Part shown: positions 7,692-15,588 of the stretch, piece by piece
Numbering within the stretch: the first letter of the stretch is position 1
Layout: each line of letters begins with the position of its first letter
Assembly (NCBI GenBank): GCA_023388995.1
Contig: JAEWFD010000029.1
Coordinates: forward strand, 1 to 22,594
Direction: 5' to 3'
Origin: Bacillota bacterium
GTDB lineage: Bacteria; Bacillota_I; Bacilli_A; Erysipelotrichales; Erysipelotrichaceae
DNA length: 22,594 bases
Position numbers and translations under genes: made by a program
The notes under the pieces: model-generated
Databases searched by the model: none
What the model saw: the letters and a program-made list of their open reading frames with translations, nothing else
What the model was told of the DNA's origin: nothing

Positions 7692-7748
7692 TAATGATAG
7701 CAAGGTATCCCTATCTTGCATAGGAACAATTTTACTGAGGTATTATCA

Positions 7749-9119
7749 ATGTTTAACACCCGCATCCGCTCGAGCACCTTACTGGCGAGCACATTGCTGT
7801 ATTTCGTCATTGGACTGTTATTTATCTTTGATCCCATGAGGAGTGCATATTTGCTGTATTACTTGCTTTCCTATGGGTTTTTCGTGATGGCCTTATTTCA
7901 AGTCGCTGCTATTCTGTTTGAGAAAACAAAAAGCAAAGCAGCAGCAAAATGGATCGAGGTCATTGGTTATAGTATCTTCGGGTTATTCACATTGTATCAC
8001 CCGCAGGAGTTATTTTCCTTGCTGCGGTATCTGGTTGGTTTTTGGAGCGTGTTGAATGTTGTCATCCGGATGATCAACTGGTATGTATATTTCCATGACC
8101 GTTTAATCGGTACCTTTCGAATTGCCCTGGAAGCAGTCATTCTTACTGTTTTTTCCATTTTAATCATTGTCGAGCCAATTCGCCAGGCACGCGTAGTATT
8201 GATCCTGATCGGCTCTTATTTTATATTATATGGGCTAGCCACCTTTCAAGACTTCCTGAATACGCTGACCAAGAAAAAGTTTGCCCACAAACGTAAAATT
8301 GCGTTGCCTGTTTTCATGAATATTTTGCTTCCGCAGCGTTTAGTTTTGTATATCAATCGAAAATTGCAAGACAATCCTTTGCAGAAAGAATTTCTGATCA
8401 GCAATCCCACGAATCGCAAACCGGACTTGGAAATTCTAATTCATTTGGGAACCAACGGTTTCGACTCTGTCGGCCATGTTGATTTGGTATTCGATCATCT
8501 TGTCATATCGTATGGCAATCACGATCCTAAGTCTGTCATTTTAAATGGGATTGTTGGCGATGGTGTCGTCTTTTTCGCTGAAAAAGCATCGTACTTAACA
8601 ATGATTGTATCGCAAAAGAAACGGAGTGTTGTTTCTTTTGGCATATTGCTGAATGATCAGGAAAAAGAACAAGTCCGGCAGCAGTTATTTCAGCTAGCAG
8701 CCCGTTTCCGCCCTTGGTACTCCAATTTGGAGCGTCATAAACAAGGAATTCCTTTCAGCGGAAGTCTCAATGGCTATGCCAGTTTGCTAACCAAATACGT
8801 GGAGCCAAAATTCTTTAAATTCACGCACGGCAAATTCAAAACGTATTTTGTCATGACAACCAATTGTGTTTTGCTTGCAGATACCATTGTCGGAAAAAGC
8901 AGCATTGACTTAATTGCCATGGATGGCATGATGACCCCAGGCACCTATTATGACTTTCTCAACAAGGAATTCCAAATCGCTCATAGTATCGTAACATCCC
9001 GTACGATCCATACCCAGGCAAATATTCAAGATCTGCAGCCTGATTCTGATCTACAAGAAGCAATCAAAGACATAATCGATCCGCAGCCTTTTCTTGAAGC
9101 GTATTTGTTTCGGTCATAG
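7749..9119 (+). CDS. DUF308/HdeD-like membrane protein with C-terminal permuted papain-like (Lnb_N/DUF4105-like) domain
   Basis: The 456-residue protein has about six hydrophobic helices in residues 9-180, paired as in DUF308/HdeD-like proteins, followed by basic TKKKFAHKRK. The remaining 270 residues are soluble. The C-terminal part shows LIHLGTNGFDSVGHVDLVF with His232 and His243. Next comes a beta-rich stretch ending in SVVSFGILLNDQEKEQV, and then YFVMTTNCVLLADTIVG with Cys373. A His in a GH(V/T) strand, a loop of the L.L..xE type and a distant NC are the order seen in the Lnb_N/DUF4105 group of circularly permuted papain-fold peptidases. I infer such a domain; activity is not shown. The start at ATG 7749 has GAGGT seven bases upstream. 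An even helix number and the basic loop suggest that the C-terminus is cytosolic, which would be odd for a peptidase. The stop overlaps the convergent HD gene by six bases. Confidence 0.7.
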   Translation: MFNTRIRSSTLLASTLLYFVIGLLFIFDPMRSAYLLYYLLSYGFFVMALFQVAAILFEKTKSKAAAKWIEVIGYSIFGLFTLYHPQELFSLLRYLVGFWSVLNVVIRMINWYVYFHDRLIGTFRIALEAVILTVFSILIIVEPIRQARVVLILIGSYFILYGLATFQDFLNTLTKKKFAHKRKIALPVFMNILLPQRLVLYINRKLQDNPLQKEFLISNPTNRKPDLEILIHLGTNGFDSVGHVDLVFDHLVISYGNHDPKSVILNGIVGDGVVFFAEKASYLTMIVSQKKRSVVSFGILLNDQEKEQVRQQLFQLAARFRPWYSNLERHKQGIPFSGSLNGYASLLTKYVEPKFFKFTHGKFKTYFVMTTNCVLLADTIVGKSSIDLIAMDGMMTPGTYYDFLNKEFQIAHSIVTSRTIHTQANIQDLQPDSDLQEAIKDIIDPQPFLEAYLFRS

Positions 9120-10346
9120 CTGCAATGAGTTAGGCAGCTTTACATAAAACATACGGTAGTCATCCTTGATTTTGCCTTGCACAATAGAAGAAACAATGGT
9201 TGATACTGCTGACAATTCTACGATAGCACCATGCTCCATCTGCACCTCAATGACATCAGAACCTTTGCTGATATACGGATGATAGGGAATTTGCATGGAA
9301 TGGTCTTCCTTGAAGTAATAGCGTGGATCATACCCGGCAGCCAAAAGCTGCTCTTTTTTGATACGCACTTGATCTTTCGACTCAATTACCTCCCGTGCAA
9401 ATAAATCGCGTTTTAATATGCGGCTCGCTAAATCTTGCAGAACCGGATCATCACTGCGGCTCATTAAATGAATCCCATAAAAAGCACATGGCTCATCCAG
9501 CATTAAATAGTCTTGAACACTCATTTCCCCTGACCGGAACATTGGCTCAAACATTGCATAAGATTGAATCAAGCTTGGATCTCTTTCATACAAATCCCGC
9601 AGCCTTTGAAACAAGCTAGTCAACATTGCTTCATAACTGCGGCTGATCGGATGAAAGTATACTTGCCAGTACATATGATAACGAGACATAATATAATCTT
9701 CGATGGAATGAATTCCGCTTTCTTTAACCACCAGTTTCTGCTCACTGACCCGCAATGTGCGAAGTACCCGTTCCAGATCAAATTTCCCGTAACTCGTTCC
9801 GGTAAAATAGGAATCGCGCAGCAAATAGTCCATTCGATCCGCATCCAGCTGACTGGATACCAGCTGGCAAAGCAAGGGATTGGAATGCTTGTGCAAAATC
9901 ACATCAGCAACCGCCTGCGGCAGGTTTGCGTCTACATCGGCAAGCAACCGATGGATGTGCGTATCTTCTGAAATGATACGCACTGTAAATTCCTCATGAT
10001 TTTTGCCTGAAATAGCTTCAAACGCATGAGAAAACGGACCATGCCCTACATCATGCAGCAGCGCTGCCAGCATTGCTGTGACACGCTCATATTCATTCAA
10101 TGCTTCACGGATTGACTTGATTTCATGCACCATCCGCCTCGTAATTTCGTAGACTCCTAACGAATGGGAAAAGCGTGAATGTTCTGCTGTGTGATACACC
10201 ATATAAGTGCCGCCTAGCTGATGAATGCGACGCAGCCGCTGAAACTCAAATGTATCAATCAGATCCCAGATTACTTTCAAATCAACATGAATATATCCAT
10301 GAATTGGGTCTCGCATGACTTTCGTTTCCGGTAATAGTTCAAACAT
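9114..10346 (-). CDS. HD domain phosphohydrolase (YwfO/SAMHD1-like)
   Basis: The 410-residue protein belongs to the HD superfamily of dNTP triphosphohydrolase-like enzymes, such as YwfO of B. subtilis. Metal ligands by comparison with SAMHD1 are His61 in RFSHSLGVYE, His98-Asp99 in LLHDVGHGPFSHAFE and Asp170 in SQLDADRMDYLLRDS. Together they form an intact H...HD...D set. The N-terminal RDPIHGYIHVD is also typical. Such enzymes hydrolyse nucleoside triphosphates in the cytosol, though the exact substrate cannot be read from sequence. The ATG at 10346 is chosen for GAGG six bases upstream; an in-frame ATG at 10367 has no well-placed ribosome site. The gene follows yggS with a 53-base gap and no terminator, so the two probably share the promoter at 11056-11085. 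It ends by overlapping the convergent gene, with no strong hairpin there. Confidence 0.9.
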   Translation of the reverse strand: MFELLPETKVMRDPIHGYIHVDLKVIWDLIDTFEFQRLRRIHQLGGTYMVYHTAEHSRFSHSLGVYEITRRMVHEIKSIREALNEYERVTAMLAALLHDVGHGPFSHAFEAISGKNHEEFTVRIISEDTHIHRLLADVDANLPQAVADVILHKHSNPLLCQLVSSQLDADRMDYLLRDSYFTGTSYGKFDLERVLRTLRVSEQKLVVKESGIHSIEDYIMSRYHMYWQVYFHPISRSYEAMLTSLFQRLRDLYERDPSLIQSYAMFEPMFRSGEMSVQDYLMLDEPCAFYGIHLMSRSDDPVLQDLASRILKRDLFAREVIESKDQVRIKKEQLLAAGYDPRYYFKEDHSMQIPYHPYISKGSDVIEVQMEHGAIVELSAVSTIVSSIVQGKIKDDYRMFYVKLPNSLQL

Positions 10347-10399
10347 GAAATCCCTCTTTTCTGTCATTCTGTTATTCTTTTGCCTTTGCTTAATTCCTG

Positions 10400-11035
10400 T
10401 TATTCAAACAACAAAGATCCAATCCGCACCATGTTGCTTCCTTCCGCCAGAGCAATGAGGTAGTCATCACTCATGCCCATAGACAGATAGTCCATACATA
10501 CCTGAACATGTCTTACTTCTTTACATGTCTGGAATAAGTTTTTTGCTTCCTGAAATATCTGGCGAATATGCTCCTGATCATCTACATGAGGCCCCATGCA
10601 CATGATTCCCCGGATGCGCAAAGACGGATAGCGATCCATGGTTTGAAGAAACGGGATGACCTCTTCTTTGGCAAAACCGCCTTTAGTTTCTTCCTGCGCC
10701 AGGTTCACCTGGATCAGAACATCAATTGTCTTTTCTTGTTTGGCCGCTTCCTTCTGCAAGGCTTCTGCGAGATTCAGGCGATCCAAAGAATGAATCAGAT
10801 GCGCATACCGCACCACATCCCGCACTTTATTGGTTTGCAGATGTCCGATAAAGTGCCAGTGCAATTGCGGCAGCTGTTCTGCCTTCATTGCCAGTTCTTG
10901 AACCCGGTTCTCTCCAAAGTCCTGTTGTCCCTGCTCGTATAATGCTATGATTTGCTCTATCTTTCTTGTCTTGCTGACTGCTACCAGCAGAGCCTGGCCT
11001 GCAAGATTGCTTCTGATGTTATCTAATTTGCTCAT
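10400..11035 (-). CDS. yggS: YggS family pyridoxal phosphate homeostasis protein
   Basis: This 211-residue single-domain TIM-barrel protein carries PLP on Lys22 in LLVAVSKTRK. Other family blocks are DFGENRVQEL, WHFIGHLQTNKVRDV, LIQVNLAQEETKGGF, GIMCMGPH and LSMGMSDDYLIALAEGSNMV, ending in RIGSLLF. YggS/PLPBP proteins buffer cellular pyridoxal phosphate and have no known catalytic activity. At 211 residues it is slightly shorter than the usual 220-235, mainly because the N-terminal helix is trimmed; all PLP-contacting blocks are present. The ATG at 11035 has AGGTGA four bases upstream, and a TATAAT at 11056-11061 gives a leader of about 14 bases, which fixes the start. In many Firmicutes yggS lies beside sepF and division genes, but here it precedes an HD phosphohydrolase. 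Confidence 0.94.
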   Translation of the reverse strand: MSKLDNIRSNLAGQALLVAVSKTRKIEQIIALYEQGQQDFGENRVQELAMKAEQLPQLHWHFIGHLQTNKVRDVVRYAHLIHSLDRLNLAEALQKEAAKQEKTIDVLIQVNLAQEETKGGFAKEEVIPFLQTMDRYPSLRIRGIMCMGPHVDDQEHIRQIFQEAKNLFQTCKEVRHVQVCMDYLSMGMSDDYLIALAEGSNMVRIGSLLFE

Positions 11036-11055
11036 ATCGTCACCTATCTGTTTTC

Positions 11056-11085
11056 ATTATAGCAAATTTTAGTAATTTCTGACAG
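11056..11085 (-). promoter_or_regulatory. Promoter of yggS and the HD gene
   Basis: An extended -10 (TGC then TATAAT, 11056-11061) has a -35 CTGTCA (11080-11085, 4 of 6 consensus bases) at 18-base spacing. The stretch from 11086 to 11190 holds no gene or RNA that I can recognise. Confidence 0.65.
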
Positions 11086-11190
11086 ATATCCACGATAACA
11101 TAAAATAGTGAAACATGCTCCGTTCCGGATGATCTGCCAGTTTCTGTTTGATTTAGCGCGAAATAAACAACATTGGTTTTTGCCTTAACG

Positions 11191-11225
11191 AAAAACGCAC
11201 TGTCCCCAATGGAACAATGCGCTTT
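11191..11225 (-). terminator. Terminator after the DJ-1/PfpI gene
   Basis: On the minus strand a stem of about 15 pairs (11211-11225 with 11192-11206), including three G-U pairs, closes a 4-base loop. It is followed by GTTTTTCGTT. It starts seven bases after the stop codon of the DJ-1 gene. Confidence 0.75.
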
Positions 11226-11231
11226 ATGCAA

Positions 11232-11768
11232 TTAATAATATACTTCCTGCCTGATCCGGTTTGCTGTCTCAACATCCTTGGCAATACTCAATATTGCCAG
11301 AGCAAAATCAGTTACCGCACCAGCCGCTTTGCCGGTAATAATAGTTCCGTCAATCACTGCTTTATCCTGCACATAATCTCCTAAAAAAGCTTCTTCTTGC
11401 ATACCGGGGAAACAAGTATATGTTTTGCCTTCCAGCATGCCCAGTGAGCCAAGAATCGTTGGTGCCGCGCAGATAGCAGCAAGATATAGATTCTCCCGGT
11501 AGAAATAATGCAATAGTTCGATGACTGTTTCATGTTTCTTCAGCGATGCAAATCCAGGACCTCCCGGCAGCACAATCATCTGATAGTTTTCCTTCTTCAG
11601 CATTGAAATTGGCTTTACTTGCCCTAATTCAATTCCATATTTTCCTGTTGGATCTTGTTCTTCGATCGTGAACAGATCAACTTCTACACCGCCGCGGCGA
11701 AGAAGCGCAATGGTTCCCACTGCCTCTAGATCTTCAAAGCCATTCGCTAAAAGCAAGCATAGTTTCAT
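11232..11768 (-). CDS. DJ-1/PfpI family protein
   Basis: This 178-residue protein has the flavodoxin-like fold of the DJ-1/ThiJ branch. The nucleophilic cysteine is Cys100 in LAAICAAPTILG, the elbow motif of the family. The supporting acidic residue is Glu15 in GFEDLEAVG, and the glycine loop is LPGGPGFASL. Members are variously described as glyoxalase III-like, deglycase or chaperone proteins; which applies here cannot be decided, and those activities are debated. The presence of methylglyoxal synthase elsewhere in the window makes an aldehyde-handling role attractive, but this is inference. Its ATG (11768) overlaps the TGA of the TPR gene as ATGA, with AGGAGGG six bases upstream, so translation is probably coupled. 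The terminator at 11191-11225 ends the operon. Confidence 0.9.
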   Translation of the reverse strand: MKLCLLLANGFEDLEAVGTIALLRRGGVEVDLFTIEEQDPTGKYGIELGQVKPISMLKKENYQMIVLPGGPGFASLKKHETVIELLHYFYRENLYLAAICAAPTILGSLGMLEGKTYTCFPGMQEEAFLGDYVQDKAVIDGTIITGKAAGAVTDFALAILSIAKDVETANRIRQEVYY

Positions 11769-12811
11769 GATAATCCCTCCTGACTGACCGGACTTGCGGT
11801 CTTTTTCATTTCATCAATAACCGGCAGCAACGTTTCATCATTGGTCAAATCATATGCCAATTCCAGATACTGAATTGCTTCCGGCCGTTCGCTTGCTTCG
11901 TCAAATTCCTTTGCCAGCTGCAGCAATGTATCTACAACCAGCGTACTGGCGCCATAAGAAATGTGTTTTTCTTCCAGCACTTCCTGAATTGCTTCCATGT
12001 CCGGTGCCGGCAGTTCTTCTTTGGTTTGCTCATACATGGAATAAAGTGCTTTCAAGGCAATTTCATTCTTATCGCAGACCAAGCTCATATAGTAATTGGC
12101 AGTTGCTGCCTCATAATCTTTTTCTTCCAGATAGTATTTCCCCAGATTGCGATAGCATCGTGCTAAGAGCAGCTTGTCGTAAGCAAGTTCCACTCCTTCT
12201 TTGCTTAATGCGGCATATTGGTCGAAATCCCGCAGTTCCAGACAAATCTCCGCCTGATCCAGATACAATGCCACGTCCACCGGATTCCAGCGTCTTGCCT
12301 GCTTCAATGCTGCCATTGCTGCTTTATGATTTTGCTTCTTGAATTCCAGATAGCTGATGGCCCGGTACATTTCATGACATGGATAATTGCTGCGCTTAAT
12401 TTCCTTGGATTGTTCACTAGTCTGCATATACAAGAAAAACTCAATCAAATTGTCAAAACTGAAGTATTGTGCCTGCTCCGTCGGAAGCATCCAAGTTTCC
12501 AGTTCTTTTGTCAGTATCGTTAAAATCGCCAATGCTTTTTCCTGTTCATTATTTGTCATCAGGTATTGGCACAGATAATACAGCAAATGCACATAATCCC
12601 TTTGATATCTGATGACTTTTACCAAATCTTCTTTGCGCCCTTCCGGAAGAAGATCATAGAATAGCAGCGCCAGCTTGCGGATAATATCCGTGCTTTTCTC
12701 ATGGGTTTTATAAATTTCGATTTGCTCAGCAATGTATTTGATATCGGCATCATATTCATTCGTAATGCCTTGGGCTATTTTTACATAGATCTCTTTTAGT
12801 TCCTGGTTCAT
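11765..12811 (-). CDS. TPR-repeat protein, unknown function
   Basis: This 348-residue protein is almost entirely helical and has no signal peptide or membrane helix. Tetratricopeptide-like repeats are visible at about residues 147-180 (AISYLEFKKQNHKAAMAALK then WNP), 181-214 and 215-248 (LGKYYLEEKDYEAATANYY). The N-terminal 140 residues are helical without clear repeats. TPR solenoids usually bind partner proteins, but I cannot name the partner or assign a family. AGGAG stands seven bases before the ATG at 12811, and a good promoter lies at 12832-12860. The last bases overlap the DJ-1 gene start, so this gene and the DJ-1 gene form a two-gene coupled operon. That is the only functional hint. 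Confidence 0.85.
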   Translation of the reverse strand: MNQELKEIYVKIAQGITNEYDADIKYIAEQIEIYKTHEKSTDIIRKLALLFYDLLPEGRKEDLVKVIRYQRDYVHLLYYLCQYLMTNNEQEKALAILTILTKELETWMLPTEQAQYFSFDNLIEFFLYMQTSEQSKEIKRSNYPCHEMYRAISYLEFKKQNHKAAMAALKQARRWNPVDVALYLDQAEICLELRDFDQYAALSKEGVELAYDKLLLARCYRNLGKYYLEEKDYEAATANYYMSLVCDKNEIALKALYSMYEQTKEELPAPDMEAIQEVLEEKHISYGASTLVVDTLLQLAKEFDEASERPEAIQYLELAYDLTNDETLLPVIDEMKKTASPVSQEGLS

Positions 12812-12831
12812 AATGTTCTCCTGTTTTCTAC

Positions 12832-12860
12832 GTTATAACAAATTGTGTTTCTCTTTACAA
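12832..12860 (-). promoter_or_regulatory. Promoter of the TPR/DJ-1 operon
   Basis: -35 TTGTAA (12855-12860), a 17-base spacer and -10 TATAAC (12832-12837) with an extended TGT. The transcript would start near 12825, about 14 bases before the ATG. Confidence 0.7.
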
Positions 12861-12870
12861 GCGAGATCCC

Positions 12871-12900
12871 TAAAGAAAAGAAAGAACCTTGCGATTCTTT
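12871..12900 (-). terminator. Terminator of the ispF-gltX operon
   Basis: On the minus strand an 8-bp stem (AAAGAATC with GGTTCTTT, one G-U pair) is closed by a GCAA tetraloop (12881-12900). It is followed by CTTTTCTTT, ten bases after the gltX stop. Confidence 0.75.
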
Positions 12901-12910
12901 GCTTTGCTGG

Positions 12911-14344
12911 TTATTGGCAGCGTTGTTTGGCAATCTCTTTGCCAACCAGATAAATGCTGTTCACAAGATCAGGTCCATGCATCTGATTTGTAATGACAAC
13001 ACGAAGACCCATAAAGAGCTGCTTGCCTTTGATGCCTGTTTCTTTTTTGACTGCATCGAATGCTTCTTTGACACCTTCCACAGTCCAGTCATTCATCGCA
13101 TGCAATTGCTGCAAGAACGCTGCTTTCACGGCTGGGGTTGTTTCCCATGCCAATACTTCTTTTGCTTCTTCCGTCAATTCTTCTTCCACAAAGAATTGCT
13201 TTGCCAGATCTACAATTTCAGCACCATAGGACATTTGTTCATGGTACAACGCAATCAGCTGATGAATCCATGCATCCGGCTTTTGGGATAAATCATATGC
13301 TTCCTCCAAGAACGGACGGCAGTAAGGGATTAACGCCTCAAGCGGCATTTCTTTGATATAGCGGTTATTAACCCATGTCAGCTTGTTCTTGTCAAACATG
13401 GATGGCGACTTCGACAAACGATGCTCTGTGAATACTTGGATCAATTCTTCTTTTGAGAAGATTTCTTGTTCCCCTTCCGGTGACCAGCCAAGCAATGACA
13501 TGAAGTTGAACATTGCTTCCGGCAGATAACCCAAATCTTTATATTGACTCATAAATTGCATAATTTGATTGTCCCGTTTGGATAGTTTTTTATGCTGTTC
13601 ATTGACAATCAATGTCATATGCCCGAATTTCGGAATATCCCAGCCGAGCATCCGATAGATCATCATTTGCTTCGGGGTATTGCTTAAATGCTCTTCACCG
13701 CGGAAAACATGGGTAATATCCATGGTATGATCATCTACCACAACCGCAAAGTTATAGGTAGGAATGCCATTGGCTTTTACAAGAACCCAATCTCCGATAT
13801 CTTTCGATTCAAAGCGGACCGTGCCGCGAATCATATCGTCAAATTCATACGTTTCCTGATCCGGCACACGTACCCGGATGGTATACGGACGGCCTTCTTC
13901 TTCATAGTGATGTACTTCATCTTTGCTTAGGTGCGTACATTTGCGATTGTAGCGCGTGGATGCATACCCTGCATCGGTTTGCCGCTTGTAATCTTCTTCC
14001 AGTTCTTCGGAAGTACAGAAGCATTTGTAGGCATAGCCTTTCGCAATCAACTCGTTGGCATACTTTTGGTACAGATCCAGTCGTTCCATTTGGCGGTATG
14101 GAGCATATTTGGGATTGGGCTTTTGCGGAGACTCATCCGGAATAATGCCCAGCCAATTTAAATAATAAAGCTGCGATTCTTCGCCGCCTTCCACATTTCG
14201 TTCGATATCCGTGTCTTCGATGCGAAGAACAAAATCACCATTGTAATGTTTCGCAAACAAATAATTGAACAATGCTGTACGAGCATTGCCAATATGTAAA
14301 TGTCCCGTAGGACTTGGTGCATAACGCACACGTACTCTTTCCAT
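12911..14344 (-). CDS. gltX: Glutamyl-tRNA synthetase
   Basis: This 477-residue class I synthetase attaches glutamate to tRNA-Glu. In most Firmicutes it also mischarges tRNA-Gln for the GatCAB route. The HIGH motif is HIGN (17-20, in PSPTGHLHIGNARTALFNYL) and the KMSKS loop is KLSKR (253-257). A zinc site of the C-x-C...C-x-H type is intact at Cys108, Cys110, Cys136 and His138. Residues 160-240 carry FDDMIRGTVRFES and VVVDDHTMDITHVFRGEEHL, and the anticodon-binding helical domain follows. Length is normal. The ATG at 14344 is preferred because GGAG lies seven bases upstream; an ATG at 14350 is only one base from that element. The start is two bases after the ispF stop, so the genes form an operon. 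I cannot tell from sequence alone whether it is discriminating. Confidence 0.97.
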   Translation of the reverse strand: MERVRVRYAPSPTGHLHIGNARTALFNYLFAKHYNGDFVLRIEDTDIERNVEGGEESQLYYLNWLGIIPDESPQKPNPKYAPYRQMERLDLYQKYANELIAKGYAYKCFCTSEELEEDYKRQTDAGYASTRYNRKCTHLSKDEVHHYEEEGRPYTIRVRVPDQETYEFDDMIRGTVRFESKDIGDWVLVKANGIPTYNFAVVVDDHTMDITHVFRGEEHLSNTPKQMMIYRMLGWDIPKFGHMTLIVNEQHKKLSKRDNQIMQFMSQYKDLGYLPEAMFNFMSLLGWSPEGEQEIFSKEELIQVFTEHRLSKSPSMFDKNKLTWVNNRYIKEMPLEALIPYCRPFLEEAYDLSQKPDAWIHQLIALYHEQMSYGAEIVDLAKQFFVEEELTEEAKEVLAWETTPAVKAAFLQQLHAMNDWTVEGVKEAFDAVKKETGIKGKQLFMGLRVVITNQMHGPDLVNSIYLVGKEIAKQRCQ

Positions 14345-14346
14345 CT

Positions 14347-14826
14347 TCATTCTCCTTTTGTTAATAATACAACTGCCTGTGCCATAACGCCTTCTTCACG
14401 CCCGATAAATCCCAAGCCTTCGCCTCTGGTCGCCTTGACATTCACTTGCGATATATCACAATGCAGTGCTCGTGCAATGGTTTCGCGCATTTTGGAAATA
14501 TATGGTGCCAGTTTCGGCCGCTCAATCATGACCAGACTATCTACATTGCCGATCTGATAGCCATTTCGAATCATCAGCTCATAGGTATGTTCCAATAAAA
14601 GCACCGATGAGATGCCAGCATACCTAGGATCGGTATCCGGGAAATGTTTCCCTAAATCCCCTGCACCCATCGCTCCGATCATTGCTTCCATGATGGCATG
14701 AAGCAGCACATCGGCATCAGAATGACCAAGCAACCCTTTTTGATGTTCAATCTCAACACCACCAAGGATCAGTTTTCGATGTTCAACCAACTTATGGATA
14801 TCACTGGATTGTCCGATTCGATACAA
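14347..14826 (-). CDS. ispF: 2-C-methyl-D-erythritol 2,4-cyclodiphosphate synthase
   Basis: This 159-residue enzyme catalyses the cyclisation step of the MEP isoprenoid pathway, releasing CMP. The divalent metal ligands are Asp9 and His11 in SSDIHKL and His43 in GHSDADVLLHAI. KHFPDTDP and the C-terminal KATRGEGLGFIGREEGV are also family hallmarks. Length matches the usual 155-160. The start is a TTG at 14826: no ATG is available, GAGGTGA lies six bases upstream, and the resulting MYRIGQSSDIHKL aligns with the usual MIRIGxGxDVH opening. Many Firmicutes place ispD or cysS beside ispF and gltX; here only ispF-gltX is present. Its presence implies the MEP route, not the mevalonate route. Confidence 0.96.
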   Translation of the reverse strand: MYRIGQSSDIHKLVEHRKLILGGVEIEHQKGLLGHSDADVLLHAIMEAMIGAMGAGDLGKHFPDTDPRYAGISSVLLLEHTYELMIRNGYQIGNVDSLVMIERPKLAPYISKMRETIARALHCDISQVNVKATRGEGLGFIGREEGVMAQAVVLLTKGE

Positions 14827-14857
14827 TGAAAGTCACCTCAATTTCAAAATCGTCATT

Positions 14858-14897
14858 ATTATATCACGCTTTATAGGACTTAGAAAGCACAAGTCAA
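14858..14897 (-). promoter_or_regulatory. Promoter region of ispF-gltX, two overlapping candidates
   Basis: The nearer candidate is an extended -10 TGA-TATAAT (14858-14863) with a poor -35. The farther is -35 TTGACT (14892-14897), a 16-base spacer and TATAAA (14870-14875). Part of the second lies inside the end of the upstream DUF6512 gene. Either could serve, and no terminator separates the two genes, so read-through is also possible. Confidence 0.6.
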
Positions 14898-15488
14898 TGA
14901 TTTATGATGCTTTGCGCAATGCATATGAATCCTTACAAAAATGATACCCATTTCTTTGGGCTGTTCTGACTGAAATACGGGCAAGGAAGGAGCATCTATG
15001 GTAAAGGAAACGAAAGCAGCCAACAACAGTCCAATTCCGGCAGCTGCCAAAATTTTTTTGAGCCAGGTCGGCTTGATTGATGGATAGCAGTGAAAGGCAA
15101 TCATAAAAGCAAGCAGGTAACCCACTGCCACAAGACTGATATCCAGCCAGACAATATGGACGCCAAAGGCACCTGTGTAACCATAATAAAGCAAAAAAAC
15201 GCTCAGCGGCGCTATCATCATGCAAAGGGCTGATGCAATGAGCCAAGCCTGGCCGTTTAGGTGCCATGATTCTTTCTTCCAGACGTAAATTATCAGCCAC
15301 CAGATTAAATTAGGAAAAAACATCAATTTCAGATGTTCCCAAATACTTTCATTGATCGGACTGAAAAGACCGATCAGAAAGTTGTGATCTGTGATATCAT
15401 ACAAAAAATGAGCTAAGCTGGCGACGATAAACAGAAGTATTGTTTGCTTGATGATAAATCCCATACGAAAGCGGCTGTTGTATTCCAT
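14880..15488 (-). CDS. DUF6512 family integral membrane protein
   Basis: The 202-residue protein has about five to six hydrophobic helices and resembles the DUF6512 family. The diagnostic stretch is AHFLYDITDHNFLIGLFSPI followed by NESIWEHLKLMFFPNLIWW, and the last helix ends in APSLPVF. Members of the family usually stop shortly after a TYGI-type motif. Here EMGII is followed by about 19 additional polar and basic residues (FVRIHMHCAKHHKSLTCAF), an unusual tail. Function is unknown. The ATG at 15488 has AAGGA about nine bases upstream; longer forms from earlier ATGs would run through the upstream terminator and are rejected. A weak promoter (TTGAAT, 18 bases, TATGCT) lies just past that terminator. 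The stop is inside the ispF promoter region. Confidence 0.85.
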   Translation of the reverse strand: MEYNSRFRMGFIIKQTILLFIVASLAHFLYDITDHNFLIGLFSPINESIWEHLKLMFFPNLIWWLIIYVWKKESWHLNGQAWLIASALCMMIAPLSVFLLYYGYTGAFGVHIVWLDISLVAVGYLLAFMIAFHCYPSIKPTWLKKILAAAGIGLLLAAFVSFTIDAPSLPVFQSEQPKEMGIIFVRIHMHCAKHHKSLTCAF

Positions 15489-15534
15489 GATTTCTTTTCC
15501 TTTTTTCTTAGCATATGAGAATGTAGTGCACATA

Positions 15535-15566
15535 TTCAAAAAAGTCCGGATTTTAGATCCAGACTT
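15535..15566 (-). terminator. Terminator after the GyrI-like gene
   Basis: On the minus strand a 10-bp stem with one G-U pair (AAGTCTGGAT with ATCCGGACTT, 15557-15566 and 15542-15551) closes a 5-base loop and runs into TTTTTT. The T run continues into TTGAAT, a possible -35 for the DUF6512 gene. Confidence 0.8.
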
Positions 15567-15588
15567 CATTTTTACGAAAAGCAATTTA

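Noticed and set aside
9119..9143. AGCTGC-N10-GCAGCT as a terminator between the membrane fusion and HD genes
   Set aside because: The stem is only six pairs with a 10-base loop and no T run on either strand, and it lies within the HD coding sequence.
11040..11231. A 63-residue minus-strand open frame between the DJ-1 and yggS genes
   Set aside because: It contains the DJ-1 terminator hairpin and the yggS promoter, has no ribosome site and has an unprotein-like composition.
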